NCBI GenBank assembly: GCA_017405805.1
Contig: JAFQZU010000027.1
Location: 1-47,849, forward strand
Direction of reading: 5' to 3'
Source: Lachnospiraceae bacterium
GTDB taxonomy: Bacteria; Bacillota; Clostridia; Lachnospirales; Lachnospiraceae
DNA length: 47,849 bases
The notes under the pieces are model-generated. The model worked only from the letters and a program-made list of their open reading frames with translations. It was not told where the DNA came from and did no database searches. Shown piece after piece: positions 15,920 through 25,155 of the stretch. Positions within the stretch are counted from its first letter, which is position 1. Every line of letters begins with the position of its first letter. Made by a program: the position numbers and the translations under genes.

Positions 15920-17090
15920 TTGCCAGCTCCTCAAACAGCGCTTTGACCTCCTTCACCACGATGCCGATCTCCTCCTGCGTGATCTGGGTACTGCAGGGGA
16001 TGTTCAGGATCCGCGCGGCGTAGTAAGGCGCCTTCTCCAGTCTGTAGGTCTCCTCGCCTTCATAGGGCCTCTGCTCGTTGATCAGGCCCCAGATCGCTCT
16101 GGTCTGGATGCCCTTCTTCTCCAGGGCCGTGATGATCTCGCGCATGGAGGCCGTGATCCTCGTCCGGTCGATCTCCAGCGAATAGAACCACATGTTGGAG
16201 GATGTTCCTTCCCTGAAGGGCATCAGCTTCGCGAGATCGAAGTCCTCGAAAGCCTTTTTGTAGATTTCGTAATTCTGCTGCTTGCGGCGGATGAACTCGG
16301 GGAGCTCCTCCATCTGGGCCGCGCCCAGAGCCGCCTGCAGATTGGTCATTCTGTAGTTGTAGCCGATCTCATTGTGGATGTAGTAGTGGGGATCGTCCTT
16401 GGCCTGGGTGGACAGATAGCGCAGATGATCCACTTCGGCCGGATCACGGGATACGATGGCGCCGCCGCCGCCCGTTGTGATGATCTTGTTGCCGTTAAAA
16501 CTGTAGGCGCCGAAGTCGCCGATGGTCCCGGCGTATTTTCCCTCGTAGCGGCCCTCCGTGTAATAGGTGCCCAGCGCCTCGGTGGCGTCCTCGATCACCT
16601 TGAGCCCGTACCGGTCCGCTATATCCATGATCTGCTCCATGTCGGCCATGTTGCCGAACACGTGCACGACGACCACGGCTTTGACGGGACGGCCCTTATG
16701 CATGAGGACGCCGTCCTCCATCGTGCACTCCTTTTCGCAGAAGTCCCGGAGCTTGACCGGATCCATGCAGAAGCTGTCGTCACAATCAATGAAGACCGGC
16801 ACCGCGAACTGGTACTTGACCGGATTGACGGCCGCGATAAAGGTGAGCGGAGGCACGAGCACCACGTCTCCCGGCCGCACGCCGGCCTCGGATAGTGAGA
16901 GGTGGAGGGCTGACGTGCCGCTCTGGCATGCCGCCACGTTCTCCACGTGGAGAAATTCCGCAAGCTGCTTCTCCATCTGCGTGATAAAGGCCCCGCCGGT
17001 GGACACCCACCCCTGTTCAATGGCCTCGTTTACATACTTCTTTTCATTCCCTTCAAAATTCGGGATCGACAGCGGGATAAATCTGCTCAT
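15912..17090 (-). CDS. PLP aminotransferase of the legionaminate pathway (LegC type)
   Basis: DegT/DnrJ/EryC1/StrS-family sugar aminotransferase, 392 residues. It would add the 4-amino group to a 4-keto-6-deoxy nucleotide sugar. The PLP Lys is Lys202 in [14 protein letters not shown]; other family marks are QSGTSALHLSL, PPLTFIAAVNP, VIEDATEALG and GYNYRMTNLQAALG. Located 9 bases after the dehydratase gene and overlapping the ptmE-like gene. A second, more distant DegT aminotransferase opens the operon at 28862-30166, so the two probably act on different sugars. Confidence 0.93.
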   Translation of the reverse strand: MSRFIPLSIPNFEGNEKKYVNEAIEQGWVSTGGAFITQMEKQLAEFLHVENVAACQSGTSALHLSLSEAGVRPGDVVLVPPLTFIAAVNPVKYQFAVPVFIDCDDSFCMDPVKLRDFCEKECTMEDGVLMHKGRPVKAVVVVHVFGNMADMEQIMDIADRYGLKVIEDATEALGTYYTEGRYEGKYAGTIGDFGAYSFNGNKIITTGGGGAIVSRDPAEVDHLRYLSTQAKDDPHYYIHNEIGYNYRMTNLQAALGAAQMEELPEFIRRKQQNYEIYKKAFEDFDLAKLMPFREGTSSNMWFYSLEIDRTRITASMREIITALEKKGIQTRAIWGLINEQRPYEGEETYRLEKAPYYAARILNIPCSTQITQEEIGIVVKEVKALFEELANG

Positions 17091-17099
17091 AGCGGTGCC

Positions 17100-18308
17100 T
17101 CACATTTTCTGGTCCAGGGACTTTCCGGTCTCGATGTGCTCAAAGTTGGGGAGATAATCGCTCAGGATCTCCACGACTTCCTCCTTGGTGGTCTCCTCCT
17201 TGTCAAAGGCCGCACCAAGCTTTCTGTATAACTCTTCCACTTTCTCCCTGTCGGGGATCTGTTTGCCCGTGATCACGCCGAGAGAGGAAAAGCGCTCCAT
17301 ATCGGCCGTCTCGGTGTCCGTCACGAACTCCTCGAAGGATTTTTCCCCCGAGGTATCCGAGTAGGAGTAATGTACGGGGTATTTTCTGCTGCCGTTCTGC
17401 AGCGCGTGCGCCCAGTGGATCGCCTCGTTGTCGTCGCTGCACTCCAGGACTTCGTAGCCGTGCGCCTCGAGGAGGGCCGTGCCGATGGCGTCAAAAGTCA
17501 TCATCTGCGCCTCCTCCAGCTTGGGGAAGAAGATGGCGCGGTTCTCGCCCAGCATGCAGGAGAGAAGACAGATCTGGCCGCTCTCCTCGGGGGAGACGAA
17601 GTAGCGCTTGACGTCGGAGGGCGCCGAAAGCGGCTGAAGCTTCCTGATCCTCTCGAGGAACCCTGCGGGGAGGGATCCGTTGGAGAAGGCGACGTTGGCG
17701 AAGCGGGCCGTTTTGACGGGGAAGCGGTCGGAATAGCTGAATATCACATCCTCCATGACGCGCTTGGACGCCCCCATGATGTTGACCGGGTTGGCCGCCT
17801 TGTCCGTGGACACGCAGAAGAAGGCCTGCGGCGGATATTCGGCCAGAAGGTCCAGCAGGATCCTCGCGTGCAGGACGTTGTTCTGCAGAAGCGCCTCCAC
17901 CGAATAGATGTCCTTTTCAGAGCGGACGTGCTTGTGGGCGGAGAAATTCGCCACGATATCAAACCCTCCCCTCTTTTTGAACATCTTGGTAAAGACGGGC
18001 GAGGAAAAATCCATCGGATACGGCAGGTAGTCCTCCGGGATCCTGTATCTGCCGGAGGAGCGCAGGTCTCTCGTCAGCTCCGCCAGGCCGTTCTCGTTGG
18101 TGTCGACGACCACAAGAGAAGCCGGCTCAAAAGGCAGGAGCGCCTTGATGAAGGAGGAACCGATGCTGCCCGCGCCGCCGATGACCAGGACGGATTTCCC
18201 CCAAATCTTCTTCGCAAGCGTCTCCCGGTTCGCCTCGATGTCCTTTAAAAACATGGACTTGGGCCTTTTTGTCACGTTTTCTGCTATAAACTGCTCCAGA
18301 TTAAACAT
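17100..18308 (-). CDS. Nucleotide-sugar 4,6-dehydratase (LegB type)
   Basis: 402-residue extended SDR that would form the 4-keto-6-deoxy intermediate for LegC. The NAD loop is VLVIGGAGSIGSSFI (about 39-53), followed by VVDTNENGLAE, NFSAHKHVRSEKD and CVSTDKAANPVNIMGASKR. In the last motif Met replaces the usual catalytic Tyr, as in the WbpM/PglF class of dehydratases, while the Lys is kept. Length fits soluble LegB rather than membrane PglF; there are no transmembrane helices. GGGAGG precedes the ATG. First of the seven nonulosonate genes. Confidence 0.9.
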   Translation of the reverse strand: MFNLEQFIAENVTKRPKSMFLKDIEANRETLAKKIWGKSVLVIGGAGSIGSSFIKALLPFEPASLVVVDTNENGLAELTRDLRSSGRYRIPEDYLPYPMDFSSPVFTKMFKKRGGFDIVANFSAHKHVRSEKDIYSVEALLQNNVLHARILLDLLAEYPPQAFFCVSTDKAANPVNIMGASKRVMEDVIFSYSDRFPVKTARFANVAFSNGSLPAGFLERIRKLQPLSAPSDVKRYFVSPEESGQICLLSCMLGENRAIFFPKLEEAQMMTFDAIGTALLEAHGYEVLECSDDNEAIHWAHALQNGSRKYPVHYSYSDTSGEKSFEEFVTDTETADMERFSSLGVITGKQIPDREKVEELYRKLGAAFDKEETTKEEVVEILSDYLPNFEHIETGKSLDQKM

Positions 18309-18323
18309 TATTGCCTCCCGTTT

Positions 18324-19904
18324 TTATTGAAACCTGCGCATGAGCGGTCTGACGTACCGCATGATCATGGCTCTTACATATTTTCCCTGCTCCGTCCGCA
18401 GCTCTGCCGCGAGCAGCACGGCGGGGACCGTGACGCCGCAGATCAGCGCATGGACGATCACGGAGATCCATCCCATACCGGTCAGAAAGCGCGCGCACAC
18501 ATAGTAATCGACGGCCCCGGTCAGAAGGATCAACAGAAGATACTTTCCGTTTACGGCAAAATAGCCGCTGACCGGAAATTCTCCCGCAAATCCATGTCTG
18601 TGGATGATGATCGGGTCGTACCACATGAAGGTCGTCCAATCGGCGATGACGGTCGCCAGGATGACGCCGCTGATGCCCATTTTCCCGACCAAGGCGACCG
18701 AGAGAACGATATTGATGACCATCCCTGCCAGCGGCCGGTATTTGGCCTGCTGGAAGAGCCCCATCGTGGCCCGGTACTTACCCAGGGCCGTGCGGATCGC
18801 CATGGTGTAGAGCTCCAGTCCCATGATGAAGGAGAAAGGCTGCTCCAGCACCCATTCGCTGCCGATCCAGGTCCGGATGAATTCGTCGGCGACCACGAAA
18901 ATTCCGATAAAGGCCGTACCGCCCATGATGACCGTGATCAGGTTGACCACCTTGAAGATCCTGTACTCGTGCTGCCGGTCCTTGGTCGTGTGCAGATTGC
19001 CGAGGCTGTGTGAGACGGCGTTGAATATTTTGGCGAACAGGGTCTGGATGGTAGTGTAAAAAATGTAGTAGTTGGAATACAGGCCCACCATCTCCAGCCC
19101 GAGAAAGACCGAAAGCACGAGGTTGTCCGTGGACTTGAGGACCACCGTATTCAGTTTGTAGATAAAGAGCGCGGTGCAGTCCTTCAGGATCCCGCGCGTC
19201 TCCTCCCGGCTCAGCTTATCGTCCGTCCTGTCATTGATGTACGGATACATCTTATCGGCCAGGAGCGCGAAGATTATATTCTGCACGATCACGTAAAAGA
19301 TCGAGATCCCCACGTAGAGCTCGAAGGGTCCCCCTGCCACCAGGGCGATGATCTGCGTGACGCCTCTCGCCACTGTGACGATGTAGGAGATAAAGGTGAT
19401 GATATATTCCTTCTGGTCTGCCTTGATGATCGCGCTCTTATAGGCGAGAAAGAGGTAGGACGACACCGAGTTGAGCAGGTACAGAAGGAAGATGACGGCC
19501 GGCCGGATATTCAGCTCCAGCAGGTGGTCGTAATTCTTGATCATGTACGGCAGAAAAGGCACCAGGCACAGCCCCACCGCCGCCACGGCAATGCCGATGT
19601 AGCGGTACGCCGTCTTGTAGAACTTCATCAGCACCGTGATCCTGTGCTCGTCCTTTTTGGCCAGCGGCTCGTAAAGCTTAAACAAAATGGCGCTGCCCAC
19701 GCCCATCTCCGCCAGGGACAGCATGGTCAGGATATTGGAAAAAAGCCCGTTGATGCCCAGATACTGCTTGCCCAGCGTCTGGATAAAGAAGGTCCTGACC
19801 ACGAAATTCATGATCATGACCACCATCTGCCCGCCGATACTGCTTGTAAAGTTAAAAATCGTATTGGTTGTCCTCGAGTGCGACTGGCCGAGGCGACTGT
19901 TCAT
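18324..19904 (-). CDS. Wzx-type polysaccharide flippase
   Basis: Polytopic membrane protein of 526 residues with about 14 predicted helices, of the MATE-like polysaccharide exporter superfamily. It starts with a polar segment (NSRLGQSHSRTTNTI) followed by a first helix, then RTFFIQTLGKQYLGINGLFSNIL, the typical Gram-positive Wzx opening. Expected role: flipping undecaprenyl-PP-linked repeat units outward. The ATG at 19904 lies inside the end of wzy (53-base overlap); a TTG four codons earlier is possible but abuts the AGGAAAG site. Substrate is probably the legionaminate-containing unit assembled by this operon. Confidence 0.88.
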   Translation of the reverse strand: MNSRLGQSHSRTTNTIFNFTSSIGGQMVVMIMNFVVRTFFIQTLGKQYLGINGLFSNILTMLSLAEMGVGSAILFKLYEPLAKKDEHRITVLMKFYKTAYRYIGIAVAAVGLCLVPFLPYMIKNYDHLLELNIRPAVIFLLYLLNSVSSYLFLAYKSAIIKADQKEYIITFISYIVTVARGVTQIIALVAGGPFELYVGISIFYVIVQNIIFALLADKMYPYINDRTDDKLSREETRGILKDCTALFIYKLNTVVLKSTDNLVLSVFLGLEMVGLYSNYYIFYTTIQTLFAKIFNAVSHSLGNLHTTKDRQHEYRIFKVVNLITVIMGGTAFIGIFVVADEFIRTWIGSEWVLEQPFSFIMGLELYTMAIRTALGKYRATMGLFQQAKYRPLAGMVINIVLSVALVGKMGISGVILATVIADWTTFMWYDPIIIHRHGFAGEFPVSGYFAVNGKYLLLILLTGAVDYYVCARFLTGMGWISVIVHALICGVTVPAVLLAAELRTEQGKYVRAMIMRYVRPLMRRFQ

Positions 19905-21159
19905 ATCTATTACCAACTTTCCTGACAGGGCCTCTGCGAAGCCCCTTATACATCATTGCGAGAATTGCCCAGAAGGCCGTGTTGTACCAGAAGGAATCCG
20001 ATACCAGGAGCTGGCAGGCCAGCCCCACGAAGACCAGAAATACGTCCACGCAGCCGTCATTTTTCCTGTCCGTGACAAACCGGACGATTCCCAGGATGAA
20101 CAGGGCCATGATCACCGCGCCCGCGGCGCCGAAGGTCACCATCATCTCCAGGAAGATGTCGTGGCTGTAGCCCCAGGAATAGTACTGTCCTATGATCAGC
20201 CTGTCCCCGTAGGCGCCCCTTCCGAAGGGCCAGTTGTCACGGATGATCCCGGCCGACAGGGCCCAGATCCTCTTGCGCGCGTTGTCCTCGAAGAAGGTCC
20301 CGTCCAGAAGCTTCTGCACGGTCCTCGACTGCCCCAGCCTGCCCGCGTGCGCCGCCGCGAACTGTATGAGCGCTATGTACGTTTCGGAGTACCACAGCCA
20401 GAAGACGAAGAGCGCCGCAGCAACGATCAGGGCGTTCTTCCAGCCCTGTTTTCTCGCGTGGACCATGTAGCGGAGCAGAAGGAAGACCGCCAGCGCCAGA
20501 AGACATCCGCGGCCGCCGTATTTGAGCACCATGACCAGCGACAGACCGGACATGGCCAGATACAAGTATTTTCCGCTCGTGCGGAATTCGTTCCAGAAGA
20601 CCATCACGCACAGGATCGTGCGGTAGCCGAAACCGAGGCTGTAGGTGCTCTGGTTGGTCCGCAGTCCCGTCCTGGCAGCCGTGTTCCAGTGTCCCGTCCG
20701 GATGACGGGGATCAGCTGGTAAGCTGCGAACAGGAGCATGATCCATGCCACGATCCGCATATTGCGCCGAAGATCCTCGTCGCTCTCGCAAAGGCACACG
20801 AACAGAAAGGCGAAAATGCCGTCCGACGGATAAAAGACGCTGGCAAACAGTCCGTAATCCGGGTTCTCGAAAAACCACTTGCCGTATTCCGGATGGATCG
20901 CGTATGTCACGGCGAATACCGCCGCACACAGTCCCACCACGAACACGGCAGCCGCCAGGTCCTGCTTCCTGCGCCTGGAGAGGCACACCGCGATGAAGAC
21001 GAAGACATAGATCAGGAGTAAGGAAAGTCCCGTCGACACCCTCGTGAGACTCAAGCGGAATACCGTAAACCACGCCTTATATGTAAAAAACAGAATAAAC
21101 GCAATGTCAGAGGCCGTTCTCGCGTCGATCCGGCTCCTGATCCTGCCAAGCAGATCCAT
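19852..21159 (-). CDS. O-antigen polymerase-like protein (Wzy)
   Basis: 435-residue integral membrane protein with about 10-12 hydrophobic helices and a large polar loop (about 255-325, including FEDNARKRIWALSAGIIRDN and FGRGAYGDRLIIGQYYSWGY), the pattern of Wzy/O-antigen ligase proteins. The YSHDIFLEMMVTFG segment after the loop resembles the HN-x-(F/L) region of the Wzy_C family. It would polymerise flipped repeat units outside the membrane. Its position next to wzx supports Wzy over a ligase. Confidence 0.82.
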   Translation of the reverse strand: MDLLGRIRSRIDARTASDIAFILFFTYKAWFTVFRLSLTRVSTGLSLLLIYVFVFIAVCLSRRRKQDLAAAVFVVGLCAAVFAVTYAIHPEYGKWFFENPDYGLFASVFYPSDGIFAFLFVCLCESDEDLRRNMRIVAWIMLLFAAYQLIPVIRTGHWNTAARTGLRTNQSTYSLGFGYRTILCVMVFWNEFRTSGKYLYLAMSGLSLVMVLKYGGRGCLLALAVFLLLRYMVHARKQGWKNALIVAAALFVFWLWYSETYIALIQFAAAHAGRLGQSRTVQKLLDGTFFEDNARKRIWALSAGIIRDNWPFGRGAYGDRLIIGQYYSWGYSHDIFLEMMVTFGAAGAVIMALFILGIVRFVTDRKNDGCVDVFLVFVGLACQLLVSDSFWYNTAFWAILAMMYKGLRRGPVRKVGNRYEQSPRPVALEDNQYDF

Positions 21160-21187
21160 GCAGTCTTCTCCTTGCTTCCCGGGCCGG

Positions 21188-22279
21188 TCAGTCCAGTACG
21201 TTCGGTCTGTCCTGGTCCGCGTCCCCCTTGAAGGTGCGCCAGGTCACTTCGGCATGGGGCGTCGTGCAGTAAATATCGACGTTCTCCGGATAAAAGGGTT
21301 CGTAGTATACCGGAATGACGGCGCCGTCCCGCTCCCGCATGGAAAACCCTGCTTCCTCCATGACCTGCGAAGGCATTCCGCTGCACAGAAACAGCATGTA
21401 TTCGGCTCCCTCTTCCCGCAGCAGCTCCCGAAGGGCCCCGCCGGCTTTGGCCAGGACCTTTCCGTCCCCGATATAGTCCACGGCAAAAATGCACTTTCCT
21501 TCCGGCGCCTGCGCCGTGCGGCACATGAGGATCTCGCTCCCGCCCGTCTCTCCGTCCCGCAGAAGGAAGGCGTCGTAATGATAGACGGGATGGTCAAAAT
21601 AGCGCCCGCAGTAGTACTGTACGGATTTAAAGGGCGGGATCTTCTCCTCCCCCGCCTCCGCCGCTGCGGCAGCCCATTCCTCCCGTCCGACCCTGCGCAG
21701 GGAGACGGCGGAACCGGACGCGGCCATCTTCTCGGCGCGCTGCTCTCCGGAGGGGCGCCTGATCAGATGATATTCCTCCATATACGGATTGGCCATGTAC
21801 CAGGTCTCCAGCTTGTAGACCTGCTTGCCCTGACTTTTGCTGTAGGTCATCGCATCGCTGGAGATGCCCACCTCCGAGGCATAGGCGCCCGCATATTCAT
21901 GCTCGCGGTACTGCTTGACCACCATTCCCAGTCCGGGAGGCGCCACGCCCTCCACGGTCTTCCAGATGGCGCCCCAGGTCATGGGCGTGCGGATGGAAGG
22001 ATCGAACTGGCTGGTGGGGATAAAGCCTTCTATGGCGTGGATCTGTCCGGTCTTTTTGGAGCGTGCCACGATAAAGTGGTAGGTGCCGTTCTCCGGGTCG
22101 CGGTGCTGCCAGTCCATCAGCGCGCGGGACTTTACCAGCGTATGTCCCTTTTTCCAGTACCGGTCGATGAAGGCCTGTACCGCGCCGATCTCGTCCGCTC
22201 TGCAGACCGAGATGTCGTAGAGAGGATCGAACATCTTCTTGTAGCGCTGATACATTCTTTCCCGCTGCTCGTTGTTCAT
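21188..22279 (-). CDS. GNAT-like protein of the polysaccharide locus
   Basis: 363 residues, soluble, no signal peptide. The N-terminal half resembles GNAT-fold proteins common in capsule clusters: RADEIGAVQAFIDRYW, then the DWQHRDPENGTYHFIVARS block, where GNAT proteins of this sort have a DWQY motif, and EGFIPTSQFD. The region about 120-160 (GLGMVVKQYREHEYAG) could be the acyl-CoA pyrophosphate loop. The C-terminal half is less recognisable. A role in acylating a sugar or precursor is plausible but unproven. It lies 19 bases after the deacetylase gene. Confidence 0.6.
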   Translation of the reverse strand: MNNEQRERMYQRYKKMFDPLYDISVCRADEIGAVQAFIDRYWKKGHTLVKSRALMDWQHRDPENGTYHFIVARSKKTGQIHAIEGFIPTSQFDPSIRTPMTWGAIWKTVEGVAPPGLGMVVKQYREHEYAGAYASEVGISSDAMTYSKSQGKQVYKLETWYMANPYMEEYHLIRRPSGEQRAEKMAASGSAVSLRRVGREEWAAAAAEAGEEKIPPFKSVQYYCGRYFDHPVYHYDAFLLRDGETGGSEILMCRTAQAPEGKCIFAVDYIGDGKVLAKAGGALRELLREEGAEYMLFLCSGMPSQVMEEAGFSMRERDGAVIPVYYEPFYPENVDIYCTTPHAEVTWRTFKGDADQDRPNVLD

Positions 22280-22298
22280 GTCATATCCTTCCTGATCG

Positions 22299-23252
22299 TC
22301 AAAGCTTCAGATAGTTGCTGCTGACCGGCGGAAAGTCGTTGGTGTCGAGCCGGGGCAGCTGAAACGGTGAATCCTGGCCTATATAAGCCGTCGCGGACCT
22401 GGTAATGACACCCAGCGCCGCTCCCTTTTCCTTCGCGATCTCCTCCACCTCCATGGAGTGGGAGCCGTAGGGGTAGCAGATGATCCATCCCTCCCTGTCG
22501 ACGATCCCGTCCATGGCGTCCAGGGCCATCTCCATGTCCCGCTCCGCCTGCTCCTTCGTCATCCGGTTCAGCCAGGCGTGCTCATATCCGTGGATCCCGA
22601 AGACCATGCCCATGCGCTTCATGAGCTTCATCTGTTCGGGAGACATATAGAGTTCCTTGACCATGACGTTCTCCGGCACGCCGACGACCTCGTCGTACAG
22701 CCGGTCCGCCAGACCGTTCCGAATATCCTCGGGAAGCTCCACCTGCAGCATGCGCTTGATGAAGATCACCTCCGGCGGATCGAAGCGGCTGGTCAGATTG
22801 CAGCGGTTCCAGTACTCCTCCATGGAGGGCAGATCATTTTCCTTCAGCGTCCGCACAAGCAGCTTTTTGAACTTGGGCCACAGGACCTCCATGCTCTCCG
22901 CCGCCAGCGTGTAATGGATCTTGTTCACGTCCAGAAGGCGCTTTTCGCGCAGGATCCTGCCGGGCATGGAGAAAAAGGCGGTCATGTCATTTTCCATAAG
23001 GATCGGGAAGACCGTCGTGTAATGATCGATATAGCCGTCGTCAAAAGTCAGCATGCACGCATTCTCCGGAAGCCTCTGCCCGCCATGCGCGGCCTCGATG
23101 ACCGCCTGCGGAGAGACCACCGTGAAGTTTTCCTTCAAAAAGGCGATCTGCTGCTCGAAGCGGTTCGTGCTCAGTCCCCGGATCTCCGGGTAGCGGCTGT
23201 TCTCGAGATCCCTGACATAGTGATACATTACGATCTTAAGCGGCTGTGTCAT
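22299..23252 (-). CDS. Polysaccharide deacetylase (NodB homology)
   Basis: 317-residue carbohydrate esterase family 4 protein. Metal-site motifs: TFDDGY (motif 1, about 69-74) and GIHGYEHAWL (motif 2, His-x-x-x-His, about 201-206). It begins MTQPLKIVMYHYVRD with no signal peptide, so it probably acts on a cytoplasmic intermediate or lipid-linked oligosaccharide. ATG overlaps the preceding stop codon by 4 bases (ATGA). Could remove an N- or O-acetyl group before re-acylation by one of the acyltransferases of the operon; this last point is inference. Confidence 0.87.
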   Translation of the reverse strand: MTQPLKIVMYHYVRDLENSRYPEIRGLSTNRFEQQIAFLKENFTVVSPQAVIEAAHGGQRLPENACMLTFDDGYIDHYTTVFPILMENDMTAFFSMPGRILREKRLLDVNKIHYTLAAESMEVLWPKFKKLLVRTLKENDLPSMEEYWNRCNLTSRFDPPEVIFIKRMLQVELPEDIRNGLADRLYDEVVGVPENVMVKELYMSPEQMKLMKRMGMVFGIHGYEHAWLNRMTKEQAERDMEMALDAMDGIVDREGWIICYPYGSHSMEVEEIAKEKGAALGVITRSATAYIGQDSPFQLPRLDTNDFPPVSSNYLKL

Positions 23253-24484
23253 TTCGTTCCTCCGATCAGATCCACGCCGCAGTACTCCTTGATGAGGTCG
23301 GTCATCAGAGTATGCGGCCTTGAAAGCATGATATATCCCCGGTCGATCATGTTCTGGAACTTGGCCGGGTCCACGTAGTTGTCGATGAGGACTTTTTTGT
23401 CGGAGTAGTACGCCTCCGTGAGCACCGTGGAGTTATAGGCGCCGATGTATTCGCTGCACTCCATGGACTGCTCGAGGGTCCAGGTCTTGTCCTCGATCAT
23501 ATAGCCCTTAAATACCTCCGCAAGGAGCTCTGTATCCGTAAACCTGGGATGGGGACGGAGCTTGCAGCGAAGTCCTCTGGATTCCAGAAGGTCCGTACAC
23601 TGCTTGATCCGCTCCATTCTGTCTCTGGACTCGGAAGTAAAGTAATAGGTCAGGAAGTAGTCGTAGGGCACGCCCTCCGGTCTGGGTTTTACCTTCGGCT
23701 CGAATTTTTTGGGCTTATAGACCTCGAGGCTTCCCTCTCTCGCTCTCAGGCGGTAGAACATGTCGACGTAGTAAGGCTCCCAGACATAGTATCTGGTAAA
23801 TGTCAGATAAGCCTTATCGATTGAGTATACGAAGATCCCGTGCATAAAGCTGACGGTATCGACATTCTTGTCATTACTGTATTCATAGAGGATCGGGGCG
23901 ATGTACTGCCTCTCCAGCCCGTATCCCGCGACGGCCTTGGGGTGATAGCGGTACATGAGCTCGCAGCTGCCGGCGATGCGGAGCAGCGCCTCCAGACAGA
24001 AGTAAGGGTGATGCCAGTACCTTTTAAGGCACACGCCAAAACGTCTCCAGGCCTCCTTGTCCATACACCGTTCCGACACGGTCAGCGGCTTGACCTCCCG
24101 GACAGGCCCGTAGTCCCGCTCGATCTGCGGCGGCAGGATGTCCTTATAGCCCATGGTCGGGGAGACCGTGAGGATGACGCCCTCCGGCACAAAAGGGCTG
24201 AAGTCCTTTTTCCTGCTTTTTACCGCGAATAAGACAGCAAAAACAGGCACCATAACGATGCCTGCGCAGTTGTACAGAACCCGCACAGGGTTCGAGAAGT
24301 GATAGTAGGAATGGCACTTGTATTTCAGATAGGCGCGCTCATATTCGTCCCGCGGCTCCCCCAGGCTCTGCATGTACCTGGTCTGATCCTCCATTTCCCG
24401 GTGCTTCTTGGTGCTCTCCGCGCCAAAAAGCATCCTCCTGTTAAACTTCAGATATAAATTGGTCAGACTGGTGATCAAGGACAT
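23249..24484 (-). CDS. Putative glycosyltransferase, sialyltransferase-like motifs
   Basis: 411 residues, one possible membrane-associated hydrophobic segment (about 72-90). The N-terminal half has MHGIFVYSIDKAYLTFTRYY, the C-terminal half KLRPHPRF (His312-Pro313) and GAYNSTVLTEAYY (Ser352-Thr353). HP and S-S/T motifs in this order and spacing characterise bacterial sialyl- and polysialyltransferases that use CMP-sugars. No other obvious CMP-sugar transferase lies in the locus, so this is the best candidate for adding legionaminate. The ATG at 24484 has GGGGGAG upstream; the frame is open for 57 codons before it but the extension overlaps the preceding gene. Confidence 0.65.
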   Translation of the reverse strand: MSLITSLTNLYLKFNRRMLFGAESTKKHREMEDQTRYMQSLGEPRDEYERAYLKYKCHSYYHFSNPVRVLYNCAGIVMVPVFAVLFAVKSRKKDFSPFVPEGVILTVSPTMGYKDILPPQIERDYGPVREVKPLTVSERCMDKEAWRRFGVCLKRYWHHPYFCLEALLRIAGSCELMYRYHPKAVAGYGLERQYIAPILYEYSNDKNVDTVSFMHGIFVYSIDKAYLTFTRYYVWEPYYVDMFYRLRAREGSLEVYKPKKFEPKVKPRPEGVPYDYFLTYYFTSESRDRMERIKQCTDLLESRGLRCKLRPHPRFTDTELLAEVFKGYMIEDKTWTLEQSMECSEYIGAYNSTVLTEAYYSDKKVLIDNYVDPAKFQNMIDRGYIMLSRPHTLMTDLIKEYCGVDLIGGTK

Positions 24485-24507
24485 GTTCTCGTCTCCCCCG
24501 CTCCTCT

Positions 24508-25143
24508 TTATTTCTTCTGAAAGACTCGCGCGGGATTGCCGAATACTTTCGTATCTTCCTCCACACTGCGGATGACGACGCTCCCGATCCCCACATAGGA
24601 TCTGGCGCCTACCTCCAGGCCGACCGCGATGGCCGCGTGATCCGCGATGAAGCACTCTTCATGGAGCCTGCAGCCCCCTGTGATCCCGCAGCTGGAGCTC
24701 ACGGTCACATAGTTTTCGATCTGCACGTCGTGCCCGATGATCGTGGACTGGATCGTGACAAAATCGCCGATCCTGCAGCCCGTCGAGATCTTGCAGTTGG
24801 GGTAGGTCACAAGCCCTTCGCCCAGCGGAAACTCCGTATAGATCCGGGTGCTCGGATGGATGATCCGCGCAAAGACGGCGCCCCGCTCAAGAAGCGCGCG
24901 GGCCACCTTGTGCTTGACCGCCGGATTGGCGATCCCCATGGCCAGGTATACGCCTTCTTCCGGCGTATAGCCGCTGATCGGCCCGATCACGGGATAGCGG
25001 GAAGGCAGGCCCTTCAGGGCGTCCGGATTGTCATCCAGAAATCCCCTGATCGTCCATGTCTCCTCTTCTTTATTGATGTCTTCGATCCAGTTGGCCACTT
25101 CTCTTCCGCAGCCGCCCGCACCGACAATCATAATATCTTTCAT
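24508..25143 (-). CDS. Second PglD/NeuD-type hexapeptide acyltransferase
   Basis: 211 residues: Rossmann-like start IMIVGAGGCGREVANWIEDI, then a left-handed beta-helix (about 95-205) with STIIGHDVQIENYVTVSSS, where the His would be the base. The second residue pair is GCGRE, unlike the GGHA of the LegH candidate, and the two proteins are only distantly alike, so they should differ in substrate. It directly follows the AMP-forming ligase gene (12-base gap), which suggests that it transfers the acyl group that the ligase/carrier module prepares. Confidence 0.8.
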   Translation of the reverse strand: MKDIMIVGAGGCGREVANWIEDINKEEETWTIRGFLDDNPDALKGLPSRYPVIGPISGYTPEEGVYLAMGIANPAVKHKVARALLERGAVFARIIHPSTRIYTEFPLGEGLVTYPNCKISTGCRIGDFVTIQSTIIGHDVQIENYVTVSSSCGITGGCRLHEECFIADHAAIAVGLEVGARSYVGIGSVVIRSVEEDTKVFGNPARVFQKK

Positions 25144-25155
25144 TCTGCAGCCCTC

